Positions 40,387 to 49,873 of a stretch of DNA of 64,000 bases are shown piece by piece. Source of the stretch: Oleispirillum naphthae (GTDB lineage Bacteria > Pseudomonadota > Alphaproteobacteria > Rhodospirillales > Rhodospirillaceae); the NCBI GenBank assembly GCA_027864655.1, contig JAQAZG010000011.1:11256-75255 (forward strand), given 5' to 3'. A program made the position numbers and the translations under genes. The notes under the pieces are model-generated. The model was not told the DNA's origin and ran no database searches. It saw only the letters and a list, made by a program, of their open reading frames with translations. Every line of letters begins with the position of its first letter. Position 1 is the first letter of the stretch.

Positions 40387-40654
40387 CCCCGACGATGCGC
40401 CGGAGTTGACCGAAGAGATGTTCGAGAAGGGCGTCTGGAAGATCGGCGATCGCGAGGTCGATCGCGCCGAAGGCCAGGCGGCGGCGAGCGCCGTGCGGCG
40501 GGGCGGCCGTCCAAGGGCGGAATCCCCCAAGAAGCCGGTGAATATCCGTCTCGATCCGGACGTGCTCGCACATTTCAAGGCGACCGGGCCGGGCTGGCAG
40601 ACGCGGATCAACGACGCGTTGCGCAAGGCGGCGAAACTGCCCAAGGCGGGCTGA
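40346..40654 (+). CDS. brnA: BrnA-type antitoxin
   Basis: 102 aa. N-terminal toxin-binding part (WVDPDDAPELTEEMFEKG) and a C-terminal ribbon-helix-helix DNA-binding part (KPVNIRLDPDVLAHFKATGP then GWQTRINDALRKA). It neutralises BrnT and probably represses the operon through the upstream inverted repeat. It starts inside brnT. Confidence 0.9.
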   Translation: MTGKSKDTRPTWVDPDDAPELTEEMFEKGVWKIGDREVDRAEGQAAASAVRRGGRPRAESPKKPVNIRLDPDVLAHFKATGPGWQTRINDALRKAAKLPKAG

Positions 40655-40664
40655 GGACGCATTT

Positions 40665-41573
40665 TCATCGGCCGTCCTCCTGCGCTGTGTGGAGGAGGTG
40701 CGGCCGCTGTAGGCGCAGTTCGCCGTTCCGCATCACCCAGTGGTCGTTGCGCGGCTCGTAGACGTCGGTGATGCGGCGGAAGCCGGAAGCGTCGCGCTTG
40801 ATCTGCACGATCACGTCGACCAGTTCGGCCAGGAACTCGGGGATGTCCGACATCCGTTCGCCCGCCCAGGCGATGTTCCGGACGAACTTGCGCTTGAGCA
40901 CCTGCAGCGGACTTTCCGCGTGGATGGTGCAGGAGAACCCGGTGATGCCGCTGTTGAGCGCGCCGAGCGCCGCGAAGGCGTTCTGCGTGGAGATTTCCCC
41001 GAAGATCACATGATCGGGGGTGATGCGCATCTGGTGGTCGTAGAGTTCGCGCCACGTCACCATGCCGCTGCTCGTGGACGCCTCGCGGGCCGCGACCAGG
41101 CCGACGCCGTCCCAGAAGCGGTCGATGTGCAGCTCGGGGGTATCCTCGACGGCCACCACGCGGCGGTCGTCGGGGAGGAATTCGAGCAACTTGTTGAGCA
41201 GCGTCGTCTTGCCGGTGTTCGTGGCGCCGGAGACGATGAGGTTGCGCTCCCCCATGATCGTCTCTTCCAGGTACCCGAGCAGGTCGGGGCCGACGCCGAC
41301 CTGTTCCCAGGTCGGCGTGAACGGATGCTTGCAGCGGATCGCGAGGCTGATCCCCGTCTGCACCGAGGCGCCGACCAGGCATTCGAAGCGATGCCTGGCC
41401 TCGGGGATCACGCACGACAGCTTCGGCGCGGTGTCGGGGTCGAACTGGACGCCGGTGTGGTTGGCGAGCGCCTTGCAGATGTCCTCGACGCGCGCGAGCG
41501 TGAGGTCCGGCGCATCGACGATCCGCTTGCCTTCGCCGCGCCGGTCCACGACGACCTTTCCGGGCGCGACCAT
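40665..41573 (-). pseudogene. N-terminally truncated VirB11-type secretion ATPase
   Basis: 302 aa readable. RecA-like AAA domain with Walker A GATNTGKTT (residues 116-124), the Asp box VVAVEDTPELHI, Walker B-like VIFGEI and the His box TIHAESP, all typical of VirB11/TrbB ATPases that power type IV secretion and conjugation. The N-terminal domain begins abruptly (MVAPGKVVVDRRGEG), missing roughly 30-40 residues compared with VirB11 of about 340. Upstream sequence reads in another frame into unrelated protein. No other virB gene is nearby, so this is probably an island relic. Confidence 0.7.
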
Positions 41574-42366
41574 GCGCGAAGAACCAAGAGGTGGATGAGG
41601 GCGGGCAACTGGAATTGCTGGCGTGCACAGAGCCGATCGATGAAACCAGATTGGTTACGGGAGACGCTGCGAACGTTTCCCCGGTGTAGGGGTTTGTCCG
41701 CACGGTGCGCATGATCGAGATATTCGATGCGCTCACGGAGCCGTTCAGGATATACGCGCCGGAGTAAGTAACCTGCGTATAGGCCGCCGTTTCCGTGGTC
41801 GTGCCGCACACGTTGGCGGGACCGACCGGCGAGCCGTCGCCGACGGCCATCTCGTAGACCGTGGCGTCGGGTCGCTCCCACCGTTCGTATCGGGTGGTGG
41901 TGTAGTAGGCGTTGCACCCCTCGTAGGTCGCCGCTCCATTCTGCCGGTCGATCGTCGTCGTCTCGTAGGTGATCGTCGGATCGTCGGCGGCCGCCTGGAT
42001 CGTCGTCGGCTGCGGACTCTCGTAACCGGATGCGAGGTCGTTGCCGCCGACGGCGTTCTTCGAGGTATCGTCCCGTTCGACGGTCTTCTCCTCGTCCTTG
42101 CTCTCTCGCCGGTCTTTGCGGGCCTTCCCCTTGCCGATCACGCCGGTACAGGGGGCAATCTTCCATCCCGATTTCCATAAATCCCTCTCCTTTTCAGGAT
42201 GGGGAATAGCTTGACGCCCCGTCCAATTTTCCGGGGCCGCCTCTCGGATTTTTCTTGCATGGATGCCTTGGGTGTGGTTTTTTATATAAAACCATAGGTT
42301 CAGTATACAGAACCAAACGAACCCAGGGAGGACGGTGTGGATGGCTCCCAGGCAGTCACCACACAC
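41574..42366 (-). other. Unrecognised beta-rich reading frame joined to virB11 remnant
   Basis: A minus-strand frame from about 42180 to 41590 encodes Thr/Ser/Tyr-rich sequence (PTITYETTTIDRQNGAAT, then AAYTQVTYSGAYILNGSVSA) with two cysteines, unlike the surrounding frames. It has no convincing start: the only upstream ATG is in AT-rich DNA at 42366. It runs out of frame into virB11. It may be a fragment of a secreted or surface protein fused to virB11 by deletion. No family recognised. Confidence 0.35.
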
Positions 42367-42494
42367 TTAAAATACCAGAATAAATGTGATGTCTGTTTGT
42401 GTCTGTGCAGTATGCGCCATGTATGTGCGCATTATTAGGGCATGTTCATGTAGATCACATTCTGATGCATGCGCTTAATCTGGAGTTTGTTCGG
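42367..42494. promoter_or_regulatory. AT-rich leader with dyad before the aldehyde dehydrogenase operon
   Basis: This AT-rich stretch contains ATGCGC...GCGCAT (42412-42417/42427-42432). It is the likely promoter and IclR-regulator target for the rightward catabolic operon. Exact -35/-10 boxes are not clear. Confidence 0.4.
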
Positions 42495-43436
42495 ATGAAA
42501 AAAGTCAAATGCGGAATAATCGGTTCTGGAAATATTGGAACCGACCTGATGATCAAGGTGATGCGCAAATCGAAGCATCTGGAAATGGGAGCGATGATCG
42601 GCATCGACCCCGAATCCGACGGCCTCGCCCGCGCCGCGCGCATGCATGTTCCGACCACTCACGAAGGAATCGAAGGGCTGTTGAGGATGCCCGCCTACCA
42701 GGACATTCGGGTCGTTTTCGACGCCACTTCCGCGAAGGCGCACCTGCACAACAACGCCCTGTTGCAACGCGACGGCAAGAAGGTCATCGATCTGACTCCG
42801 GCGGCGATCGGCCCGTTCACCATCCCGGTGATCAACGGCGACGCCAACATCGACGAGCCCAACGTCAACATGGTGACCTGCGGCGGGCAGGCGACCATTC
42901 CGATGATCTACGCGGTCAAGCGCGCCGTCGGCCGCCTGGTCTACGGCGAGATCGTCGCCTCGCTCGCGTCGAAGTCGGCGGGGCCGGGGACGCGCGCCAA
43001 CATCGACGAATTCACCGAAACGACGTCGAAGGCGATCGAGATTCTCGGCGGCGCCGAGCGCGGCAAGGCGATCATCATCCTCAATCCGGCGGAACCGCCC
43101 CCAATGATGCGCGACACCGTGTTCACGCTTTCGCAGGGCGGCGACAGGGCCGCAATCGAGGCGTCGATCCACGAAATGGCCGCCGCGGTGCAGAAATACG
43201 TGCCCGGCTACCGTCTGAAACAGAGCGTCCAGTTCGAAGTCATCGGCGACGATGCGCCGCTGCGGATTCCCGGGATCGGTTTCGTCTCCGGATTGAAGAC
43301 CACCGTCCTGCTCGAGGTCGAGGGGGCCGCGCATTACCTGCCGGCCTATGCCGGCAACCTCGACATCATGACTTCTGCGGCCCTCGTCACGGCAGACCAC
43401 TGGGCTGCCCGAATTCTCGCCAAGGAGATTGCATGA
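42495..43436 (+). CDS. Acetaldehyde dehydrogenase (acylating), DmpF/MhpF family
   Basis: 313 aa. Oxidises an aldehyde with NAD+ and CoA to an acyl-CoA. Rossmann motif GSGNIG (residues 10-15) and catalytic Cys129 in [15 protein letters not shown], with [14 protein letters not shown] and RDTVFT downstream. Start chosen at ATG 42495 after GGAG. It overlaps the aldolase gene, its usual channelling partner. Genes downstream point to sugar-acid rather than aromatic catabolism, so the real aldehyde may be glycolaldehyde or similar instead of acetaldehyde. Confidence 0.93.
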   Translation: MKKVKCGIIGSGNIGTDLMIKVMRKSKHLEMGAMIGIDPESDGLARAARMHVPTTHEGIEGLLRMPAYQDIRVVFDATSAKAHLHNNALLQRDGKKVIDLTPAAIGPFTIPVINGDANIDEPNVNMVTCGGQATIPMIYAVKRAVGRLVYGEIVASLASKSAGPGTRANIDEFTETTSKAIEILGGAERGKAIIILNPAEPPPMMRDTVFTLSQGGDRAAIEASIHEMAAAVQKYVPGYRLKQSVQFEVIGDDAPLRIPGIGFVSGLKTTVLLEVEGAAHYLPAYAGNLDIMTSAALVTADHWAARILAKEIA

Positions 43437-44452
43437 TGGCGCGTCCGAACAAGAACAAGCTCTACGTCCAGGACGTCACCCTGCGCGACGGGATGCACTC
43501 GGTCCGCCACCAGTACACGCTCGAGAGCGTGACTGCGATCGCACGCGCGCTCGATGCGGCCAAGGTCGATGCGATCGAGATCACCCACGGCGACGGCCTG
43601 ACCGGCTCGACCTTCAATTACGGCTTCGGCGCCCATGACGATGTCGAATGGATCTCCGCGGTGGCCGAGGCGTGCACCCACGCGGTGGTGACGGTGCTGC
43701 TCCTGCCCGGAATCGGCACCGTGAGCGACCTGAAGCGGGCCTATGCGGCGGGGGCGCGCTCCGTGCGCATCGCGACGCATTGCACCGAGGCCGACGTCTC
43801 GTGCCAGCATATCGAGGCGGCCCGCGCCCTCGGCATGGATGTCGTGGGTTTTCTGATGATGGCGCACATGCTCGAACCCAAGGACCTGGTGGCGCAGGGC
43901 AAGCTGATGGAAAGCTACGGCGCCGAGTGCGTCTACATCACCGATTCCGCCGGGGCGCTGCTGCCGGAAGGCTGCGCCGGGCGCGTGCGCGCGCTGCGGG
44001 ACGCCCTGGATGAACGGACCGAGGTCGGCATCCATACCCACCACAATCTCACCCTCGGCGTCGCCAATGCGGTCGCCGGCATCGAGGCGGGCGCGGTGCG
44101 CGTCGATGGTTCGCTCGCCGGGATGGGCGCGGGCGCCGGAAACGCGCCGATCGAGGCGCTGATCGCGGTGCTCGACCGCAAGGGCGTGGAGACCGGCTGC
44201 GACCTGTTCAAGCTGATGGACGCCGCCGACGATCTCGTCCGGCCATTGCAGGACCGCCCCGTGCGTGTCGATCGCGAAAGCCTCTCGGTCGGCTACGCGG
44301 GCGTCTATTCGAGCTTTCTCCGGCACGCCGAAAAGGCCTCCCGCGCCTATGGCATCGATACCCGCGAGATCCTCATCGAGCTTGGCCGCCGCCGCATGGT
44401 CGGCGGTCAGGAAGACATGATCCTCGATGTCGCCCTCGACCTCCGGAAGTAG
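43433..44452 (+). CDS. 4-Hydroxy-2-oxovalerate aldolase family (DmpG/MhpE)
   Basis: 339 aa class II aldolase cleaving 4-hydroxy-2-oxoacids to pyruvate and an aldehyde. Catalytic R18-D19 and H22 in [11 protein letters not shown], metal ligands H201 and H203 in HTHHN, and the C-terminal communication domain with [16 protein letters not shown] that docks the dehydrogenase. ATG overlaps the dehydrogenase stop (ATGATG), as in dmpFG operons. The context suggests a polyhydroxylated 2-keto-3-deoxy acid as substrate. Confidence 0.93.
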   Translation: MMARPNKNKLYVQDVTLRDGMHSVRHQYTLESVTAIARALDAAKVDAIEITHGDGLTGSTFNYGFGAHDDVEWISAVAEACTHAVVTVLLLPGIGTVSDLKRAYAAGARSVRIATHCTEADVSCQHIEAARALGMDVVGFLMMAHMLEPKDLVAQGKLMESYGAECVYITDSAGALLPEGCAGRVRALRDALDERTEVGIHTHHNLTLGVANAVAGIEAGAVRVDGSLAGMGAGAGNAPIEALIAVLDRKGVETGCDLFKLMDAADDLVRPLQDRPVRVDRESLSVGYAGVYSSFLRHAEKASRAYGIDTREILIELGRRRMVGGQEDMILDVALDLRK

Positions 44453-44513
44453 TTATCCGCATGAGTTCTGTCAGCTTTTTCTTCATCATAGATTGAACTG
44501 GGAGAGAATAATA

Positions 44514-45950
44514 ATGAACCCGATGTCCGCTACCATGACGCCTGGAATATTCCTTGTTACGTTGGCTCTCGCCATCGCGGCGTTGATCGTGCTGATCATA
44601 AAACTCAAGATGCATCCCGTGCTCGCCCTCTTCCTGACGAGCCTGGGACTGGGGCTCGCTCTCGGGAATGGGCTTATCGGTTCCGTGAATCTGGTCAATG
44701 CCGGGTTCGGGGGCACTCTCAATGGGATCGGGGTCACCATCATCCTCGGCTCCATTCTCGCAATGGGCATTCAGGACACCGGTGCGGCGACCGCCATCGC
44801 CAATTTCTTCACCCGCCTGTTCCGGGGCAAGGCGCTCGAGCTCGCACCGTCCCTCACCGCCTTCATCGTCTCCATTCCCGTGTTCGGCGACATCACCATG
44901 GTGCTGACGGCGCCCATCGCATCCATCCTGGCGCTGCGGAGGAAGATTTCCATGTCCTCCATGGCGGCGTTCACCGGCCTCGGCCTGTTCCTGACCCATG
45001 CCCTCGTCCCGCCAACCCCCGGCATCCTGGCCATCGCCCTGATGTACGGCGCGGATCTGGGGCTGACGATCTTCTGGGGCACGGTCATCAGCGCCGTGGC
45101 CTTCTTCGGCACGTGGCTGCTGATGCGCAAGTGGTGCGAAAAGGAATGGATCGACCCCCGTCCGGATTTCGTGGAAGGCTTCGAGCCCGCCAAATCCGAT
45201 AAGGTGGAGGATATCATCATCCATGCGCCCGGCCTGCCCAATGCCTTCGTGGCCCTGCTGCCGGTGCTGATTCCGGTGGTGCTCATCACCTTCGGCTCGT
45301 TCGCCAAGGTGTACATGGGTGAAGGAACGGCGGCGCGGGTCTTCTTCACCTCGACGGGCGACCGCGTCATCGCGCTGCTGCTGGGCGTGGTGTTCACGCT
45401 GGTGCTCGGCTTCGCCAAGGGCGACAAGGTGCTGGCCCACCACCTCCGCACCACCGGAAGCGACAAGGAATCCCTTAAGGAGATCCTGTTCGGCACCTGG
45501 GTGGGGCGTGGGCTTCTCGTCGCGCTGCTGCCCCTGCTGATCACCGCCATGGGCGGCGCCATGGGCGGCGTCCTCAAGACCGCGCCCGTGATCAAGGAAC
45601 TGGGCGTCATGGTCACGTCCAGCCACATCATGCCGCTTCTGGTGCCGTACCTGACCGCCGCGATCCTGATGACCGCCGTGGGCTCCATGACTGCCGCCGG
45701 CCTGACCGCGGCGGGCATCATCCTGCCGATGATGGATACCCTGGGCCTGTCCCCGGTCGCCGCGACCCTCGCCATCGGCAGTGGAACCCTGATGCTCAAC
45801 CATTTGAACAACAGCGGTTTCTGGATCATGTCGCAGTTCTTCAACCTGAACACCAAGCAGGGGCTCAAGTACATCACCGCGCCCTGCATGGTGGGCTCGC
45901 TGATTTCCATCATCACGCTGATGATTCTGGTTTCCGTCGGTCTAATCTAG
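44514..45950 (+). CDS. GntP family sugar-acid:H+ symporter
   Basis: 478 aa with about 12 membrane segments. GntP features: FGGTLNGIGVTIILGSILAM (about residue 64), PVFGDITMVLTAPI and FLTHALVPPTPGILAIA, close to the GntP family signature PxHGFxPPHPGP in position, and GSGTLMLNHLNNSGFWI near the end. The family imports gluconate-like aldonates. GGGAGAG lies 8 bases before the ATG. It lies in the same direction between the aldolase pair and the dehydratase. Confidence 0.88.
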   Translation: MNPMSATMTPGIFLVTLALAIAALIVLIIKLKMHPVLALFLTSLGLGLALGNGLIGSVNLVNAGFGGTLNGIGVTIILGSILAMGIQDTGAATAIANFFTRLFRGKALELAPSLTAFIVSIPVFGDITMVLTAPIASILALRRKISMSSMAAFTGLGLFLTHALVPPTPGILAIALMYGADLGLTIFWGTVISAVAFFGTWLLMRKWCEKEWIDPRPDFVEGFEPAKSDKVEDIIIHAPGLPNAFVALLPVLIPVVLITFGSFAKVYMGEGTAARVFFTSTGDRVIALLLGVVFTLVLGFAKGDKVLAHHLRTTGSDKESLKEILFGTWVGRGLLVALLPLLITAMGGAMGGVLKTAPVIKELGVMVTSSHIMPLLVPYLTAAILMTAVGSMTAAGLTAAGIILPMMDTLGLSPVAATLAIGSGTLMLNHLNNSGFWIMSQFFNLNTKQGLKYITAPCMVGSLISIITLMILVSVGLI

Positions 45951-45965
45951 CGGATCGGTTTTACC

Positions 45966-45995
45966 GCGTCCTCCCGGCCCCGGCGGGGAGGACGC
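45966..45995 (+). terminator. GC-rich stem-loop after the GntP permease gene
   Basis: GCGTCCTCCC/GGGAGGACGC (45966-45975/45986-45995), 10-base loop, no T run. In the 227-base gap before the dehydratase gene it may attenuate read-through or protect the upstream mRNA. Confidence 0.4.
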
Positions 45996-46177
45996 GCTCG
46001 GGTGCGGCGGCCCGGACGAAGAGCTCCGGGTCCCCGCCGGTTTTTTCAAAAGGACGGTCACGGCGATGCCCGTTCGCATCCATCCAGGTTCGCACGCCTC
46101 ATCCCCCCGGGGAGACCTGTAAGCAAAAAGCGATCCATAAAACAGTCCACGGCGTGCCTGTAAAAGGGAGCACGACT

Positions 46178-47869
46178 ATGCGTAAATATGATAGTGAAGC
46201 GATTTTGCAGGGTGAAGGCAGCGGCTTTTATCGTTCCCTTTACAAGGCCATGGGCTATTCCAACGACGAATTGGACCGTCGCCCGATGATCGGCATCGCC
46301 AATTCGTGGACCACGCTGGTCCCCGGGCATGCCAACCTGAGGCAGGTGGGAGAGTTCGTCAAGAACGGCATCTACCGGGGCGGCGGGACCGCCGTGGAAT
46401 TCGGCGTCATCGCCGCCTGCGACGGCATCGCCCAGGGGCACGACGGCATGCATTTCATCCTGCCGTCGCGCGAGTTGATCTGCGATTCCATCGAGGTGCA
46501 GGTGCGGGCGCATCGCCTGGATGCCCTGGTGATGCTCGCCTCCTGCGACAAGATCGTCCCGGGCATGCTGATGGCCGCGGCGCGGCTCGACATTCCCGCG
46601 ATCATGGTGCACGGCGGGCCGATGGCCGGCGGCGTGTGCTTCGACGGGCGCAAGTCGGACCTGACTTCCATCTCCGAGGCCCGGGGCATGTATTCGTCCA
46701 AGAAGATCTCGCTGGAGGAATACACCGCGCTGGAGGACCTGGCCTGTCCGGGCTGCGGCTCCTGCTCCTTCCTCGGCACCGCCAACACCATGTGCTGCCT
46801 GACCGAGGTGCTGGGCATGTGCCTGCCCGGCGGCGCGCTCATTCCGGCGGTGCATTCGGACCGCCTGCGTTCCGCATACGCTTCGGGCATGGCCGTCTGC
46901 GAGCTGGCGCGAAAGGGCATCACCGCCCGCCGGGTGATGAGCGCGGCGGCCATGGAGAACGCGGTCAAGGTGACCATGGCGATCAGCGGCTCCACCAATG
47001 CCGTGCTGCACCTGAGCGCCGTCGCCAACGAGGCGCAGATGGGCGTGAGCGTGCTGCAGCTGTTCGAGAAGCACAACAAGAGCATCCCGCAGATCGCCAA
47101 GGTCAATCCTGCGGCCAAATGGGACATGGAGGCATTCTGGCAGGCGGGCGGCATCCCCCGCGTGATGCGGAACATGCGCGTATTGCTGGACGAGGACGTG
47201 GCGACCTGTACGGGCCTGTCGCTGAAGGAAAACCTGGATGCCTATAGGTTCCAGTTCCCCGAGAATCGGGAGATCATCCGGAAGCTGGACGATCCGTTCG
47301 GCCTCACCGGCGGCATCGCCGTGCTGCGGGGCAACCTTGCGCCGAATTCCGGCATCAGCAAGCCCGGCGCGATCGACCCGGCCCTGCACCGCTTCAAAGG
47401 CAAGGCCAAGGTCTTCAACTCGGAAGAGGCCGCCGAGGAGGCCATCCTGAACGGCGGGGTAGTGGACGGCGACGTGGTGGTCATCCGCTATGAGGGCCCG
47501 AAGGGCGGCCCCGGCATGCGGGAAATGTTCATGGCGATGAAATACCTTTACGGCCGCGGCCTGAACAAATCCACGGCGCTGATCACCGACGGCCGGTTCT
47601 CCGGCACCAACAACGGCTGCTTCGTCGGGCACATCTCCCCGGAGGCCGCCGAGGGCGGACCGTTGGCGATCGTCGAGGACGGAGACCTCGTTTCCATCGA
47701 CGTGATCGACGGCATCCTCAACCTGGAGGTCTCCGACGCGGAGATCGCGCGTCGCCTCGCCGGGTGGAAGAAGCCGCCGCGCAAGTTCACCACCGGCTAT
47801 CTGGAGCTGTACTCCCGGGTCGCTTCTTCCGCCGCCGAAGGCGCGATCATCCGGAGGGAGATGGAATGA
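46178..47869 (+). CDS. IlvD/Edd family dehydratase (probable sugar-acid dehydratase)
   Basis: 563 aa. These Fe-S enzymes dehydrate dihydroxy acids or aldonates to 2-keto-3-deoxy acids. Cluster cysteines C81 (CDGIAQGHDG), C123 (ASCDK) and the CPGCGSC group (C190, C193, C196) are seen; the position of the usual early PC cysteine reads VPGH (G50), as in a subset of the family. TDGRFSGTNNG near the C terminus is intact. Start after AGGGAG. With a GntP permease and a DmpG aldolase upstream, an aldonate substrate is more likely than dihydroxyisovalerate. Confidence 0.9.
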   Translation: MRKYDSEAILQGEGSGFYRSLYKAMGYSNDELDRRPMIGIANSWTTLVPGHANLRQVGEFVKNGIYRGGGTAVEFGVIAACDGIAQGHDGMHFILPSRELICDSIEVQVRAHRLDALVMLASCDKIVPGMLMAAARLDIPAIMVHGGPMAGGVCFDGRKSDLTSISEARGMYSSKKISLEEYTALEDLACPGCGSCSFLGTANTMCCLTEVLGMCLPGGALIPAVHSDRLRSAYASGMAVCELARKGITARRVMSAAAMENAVKVTMAISGSTNAVLHLSAVANEAQMGVSVLQLFEKHNKSIPQIAKVNPAAKWDMEAFWQAGGIPRVMRNMRVLLDEDVATCTGLSLKENLDAYRFQFPENREIIRKLDDPFGLTGGIAVLRGNLAPNSGISKPGAIDPALHRFKGKAKVFNSEEAAEEAILNGGVVDGDVVVIRYEGPKGGPGMREMFMAMKYLYGRGLNKSTALITDGRFSGTNNGCFVGHISPEAAEGGPLAIVEDGDLVSIDVIDGILNLEVSDAEIARRLAGWKKPPRKFTTGYLELYSRVASSAAEGAIIRREME

Positions 47870-48666
47870 TGAATCTCGACTTCACGGGCAAGAGCATCGT
47901 GGTGACGGGCGGAACCTCCGGCATCGGCCTCGACATCGCCACTCTGCTGGCCGAGCTCGGCGGCAAGGTTTCCATCTGCGCCCGTTCGGCGGACAACGTG
48001 GCGGGCGTGGTGGAACGGCTGCGCGCCCGGAACTTCACCGTGCACGGAAAGGCCGTGGACGTGGCCGACAGCCGCGCCATGTTCGCCTATGCGGACGAGG
48101 TGGAGGCGGCCTTCGGCGGCATCGACGTCTGGATCAACAATGCCGCGGTCTATCCCCAGTACCAGATCGTGGATACCCCGGAGGACGTCTGGGAGAGCAC
48201 GGTGGCGATCAACATGCGCTCCGTCTACATCGGCGCGCGCATCGCCCGGCAGAAGATGGCGTCCAAGGGCGGCGTGCTGATCAATGCCTCGTCCTTCGCC
48301 GCGCTCATGCCTTCGGTCGGCAGCGGGCTCTACGCGGCCACCAAGGCCGCGGTTTCCAGCATGACCAAGGTTCTGGCCGCGGAACTGGCCCCCTACGGCA
48401 TCCGGGTCAACTGCTATATTCCCGGGCTCATCGATACGCCCATGACCAGGCCGTTGCTGGAGCGCAACGGCGACGCCATGCGCCAGAGCATAGCGATGAA
48501 CCGGTTCGGCGGCGGCGCGGATGTGGCCCATGCCGTGGCTTTTCTGGCTTCGCCCTATGCCGGGTACGTCACGGGGGCCGCGCTGGAGATCAGCGGCGGC
48601 AAGTTCTGCGTGCAGAATCCCATGGCCGCATGGGCGGGGGCCGCCTCCCCGGAAGCAGGCGACTGA
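47866..48666 (+). CDS. Short-chain dehydrogenase/reductase
   Basis: 266 aa classical SDR. Cofactor motif TGGTSGIG (residues 14-21), NNAAV, catalytic Ser in NASSFAA, Tyr and Lys in YAATK, and the C-terminal GAALEISGG. The start overlaps the dehydratase stop (ATGATG), so the two are coupled. A plausible role is oxidation of the incoming sugar, lactone or polyol, or epimerisation by oxidation and reduction, ahead of the dehydratase. Substrate unknown. Confidence 0.9.
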   Translation: MMNLDFTGKSIVVTGGTSGIGLDIATLLAELGGKVSICARSADNVAGVVERLRARNFTVHGKAVDVADSRAMFAYADEVEAAFGGIDVWINNAAVYPQYQIVDTPEDVWESTVAINMRSVYIGARIARQKMASKGGVLINASSFAALMPSVGSGLYAATKAAVSSMTKVLAAELAPYGIRVNCYIPGLIDTPMTRPLLERNGDAMRQSIAMNRFGGGADVAHAVAFLASPYAGYVTGAALEISGGKFCVQNPMAAWAGAASPEAGD

Positions 48667-48678
48667 AGACCCGGCCGT

Positions 48679-49476
48679 CTATCCGCGGGCCGGGCGGGAG
48701 CCGGACGGCGTATCCGGGCGGTGGCCGAGGCAGCGGGACATTTCCGCGCACGCCCGGAGCGTCTCCTCGGCGAGTTCGGGGATGCGCGCGTCGGGAATCT
48801 GGAACGCCGCCCCCACCACGCTGACGGCCGCGACGATGTTTCCGTCCACACCCCGGATCGGCGCGGCGATGCAGCGGAGATCCTCGTAGCGCTCGCTGTC
48901 GTCGAACGCCCATCCCCGTTTCCGCGCTTCGCGCAGGTCTTCCTTGAGGCGCGAGACCGTGGGCAGGGTGTGCGGCGTGAACACCTCCAGGTCTTCGCCG
49001 GGGTAGAGCGCCGCGATCGCGGCCGCCTCATGATCGATCAACAGGGCCTTGCCGACTGCGGAGCTGTGCAGCGACAGCCGGAGGCCCTCCCAGGTTTTGA
49101 CGCCGATGGTGCTCGAACTTTCCAGTTTGACCAGATAGATCGCATCGTTGCCGTCGAGAATCCCGAGGTGGCAGGTGAGGTTGGTGTGATCCCGCAGGAG
49201 ATGGAGAAACGGCATGCATTCCTGCCGCAGATTGATATGGGAAACCGCCTGGCTGCCGAGCTCGTAGAGGCGGAAACCGAGGTTATAGGATCCATCGTGC
49301 CTGACCTTGACGTATCCATACCTGATAAGGGTCTTCAGAAGAATGTACAGGCTGCTTTTCGATATATCCAAGTCCTTCTGCATGTTGCCGAATCGAGCCG
49401 ACGGATGATTTTTGAGATATTCAAAAAGGACATCCATCCTCGCTATGGCTGGGGTTTCGACTTCACGCGGTTTCAT
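48679..49476 (-). CDS. IclR family transcriptional regulator
   Basis: 265 aa from ATG 49476 (MKPREVE). N-terminal winged helix (about residues 8-70, with LDISKSSLYILLKTLIRYGYV) and the IclR effector domain (VGKALLIDHE, then RCIAAPIRGVDGNIVAAVSV). It converges on the SDR gene with a 12-base gap and probably controls the aldehyde dehydrogenase-to-SDR operon. Confidence 0.9.
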   Translation of the reverse strand: MKPREVETPAIARMDVLFEYLKNHPSARFGNMQKDLDISKSSLYILLKTLIRYGYVKVRHDGSYNLGFRLYELGSQAVSHINLRQECMPFLHLLRDHTNLTCHLGILDGNDAIYLVKLESSSTIGVKTWEGLRLSLHSSAVGKALLIDHEAAAIAALYPGEDLEVFTPHTLPTVSRLKEDLREARKRGWAFDDSERYEDLRCIAAPIRGVDGNIVAAVSVVGAAFQIPDARIPELAEETLRACAEMSRCLGHRPDTPSGSRPARG

Positions 49477-49873
49477 CGTCGTATCTTTCAAGGATGCTGT
49501 CCGAAGCGGCCGTCGCCCGATGCCCAATCCATCCGGCATGCCGCGGTTCCCCAGTCGAGCGCCGGCCGACGCGGTGTTCGCTGCGCCTTAGGTTTAGCAA
49601 AATTCTCCGATTTAGCCTAACCGGATAAAAAACGATGTGGGTTTTATCGAGGCGGCATCCGGCCCGCCGCGAGGCGCTTTGGGGGGCTTGGGCATTTTGC
49701 CGGATGCCTTGCCCGTCTTCGGTCTTGCCTTCGCTCCGGCCTCGGCCGTGCCGCGAGGTCGATCGCGCCGAAGGCTGGGCGACTGCCGTGCGGCGGGTTT
49801 TTCCGTTTCCGGGGCGGGGCGGGCGTGGTATTGCCCGTGGAGCGGCGATTCGCCGCGCGGACAGGAAAAACCC
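49477..49873. promoter_or_regulatory. Divergent promoter region, IclR gene and membrane-protein gene
   Basis: 397 bases without a convincing gene. TTAGG (49588-49592) faces CCTAA (49616-49620) in an AT-rich patch, a possible IclR-type operator for the regulator itself or for the rightward membrane protein. No other structure recognised. Confidence 0.35.

Noticed and set aside
42380-42460. CRP-type site before the aldehyde dehydrogenase gene
   Set aside because: TGTGA and TCACA halves occur, but not with the required 6-base spacing.
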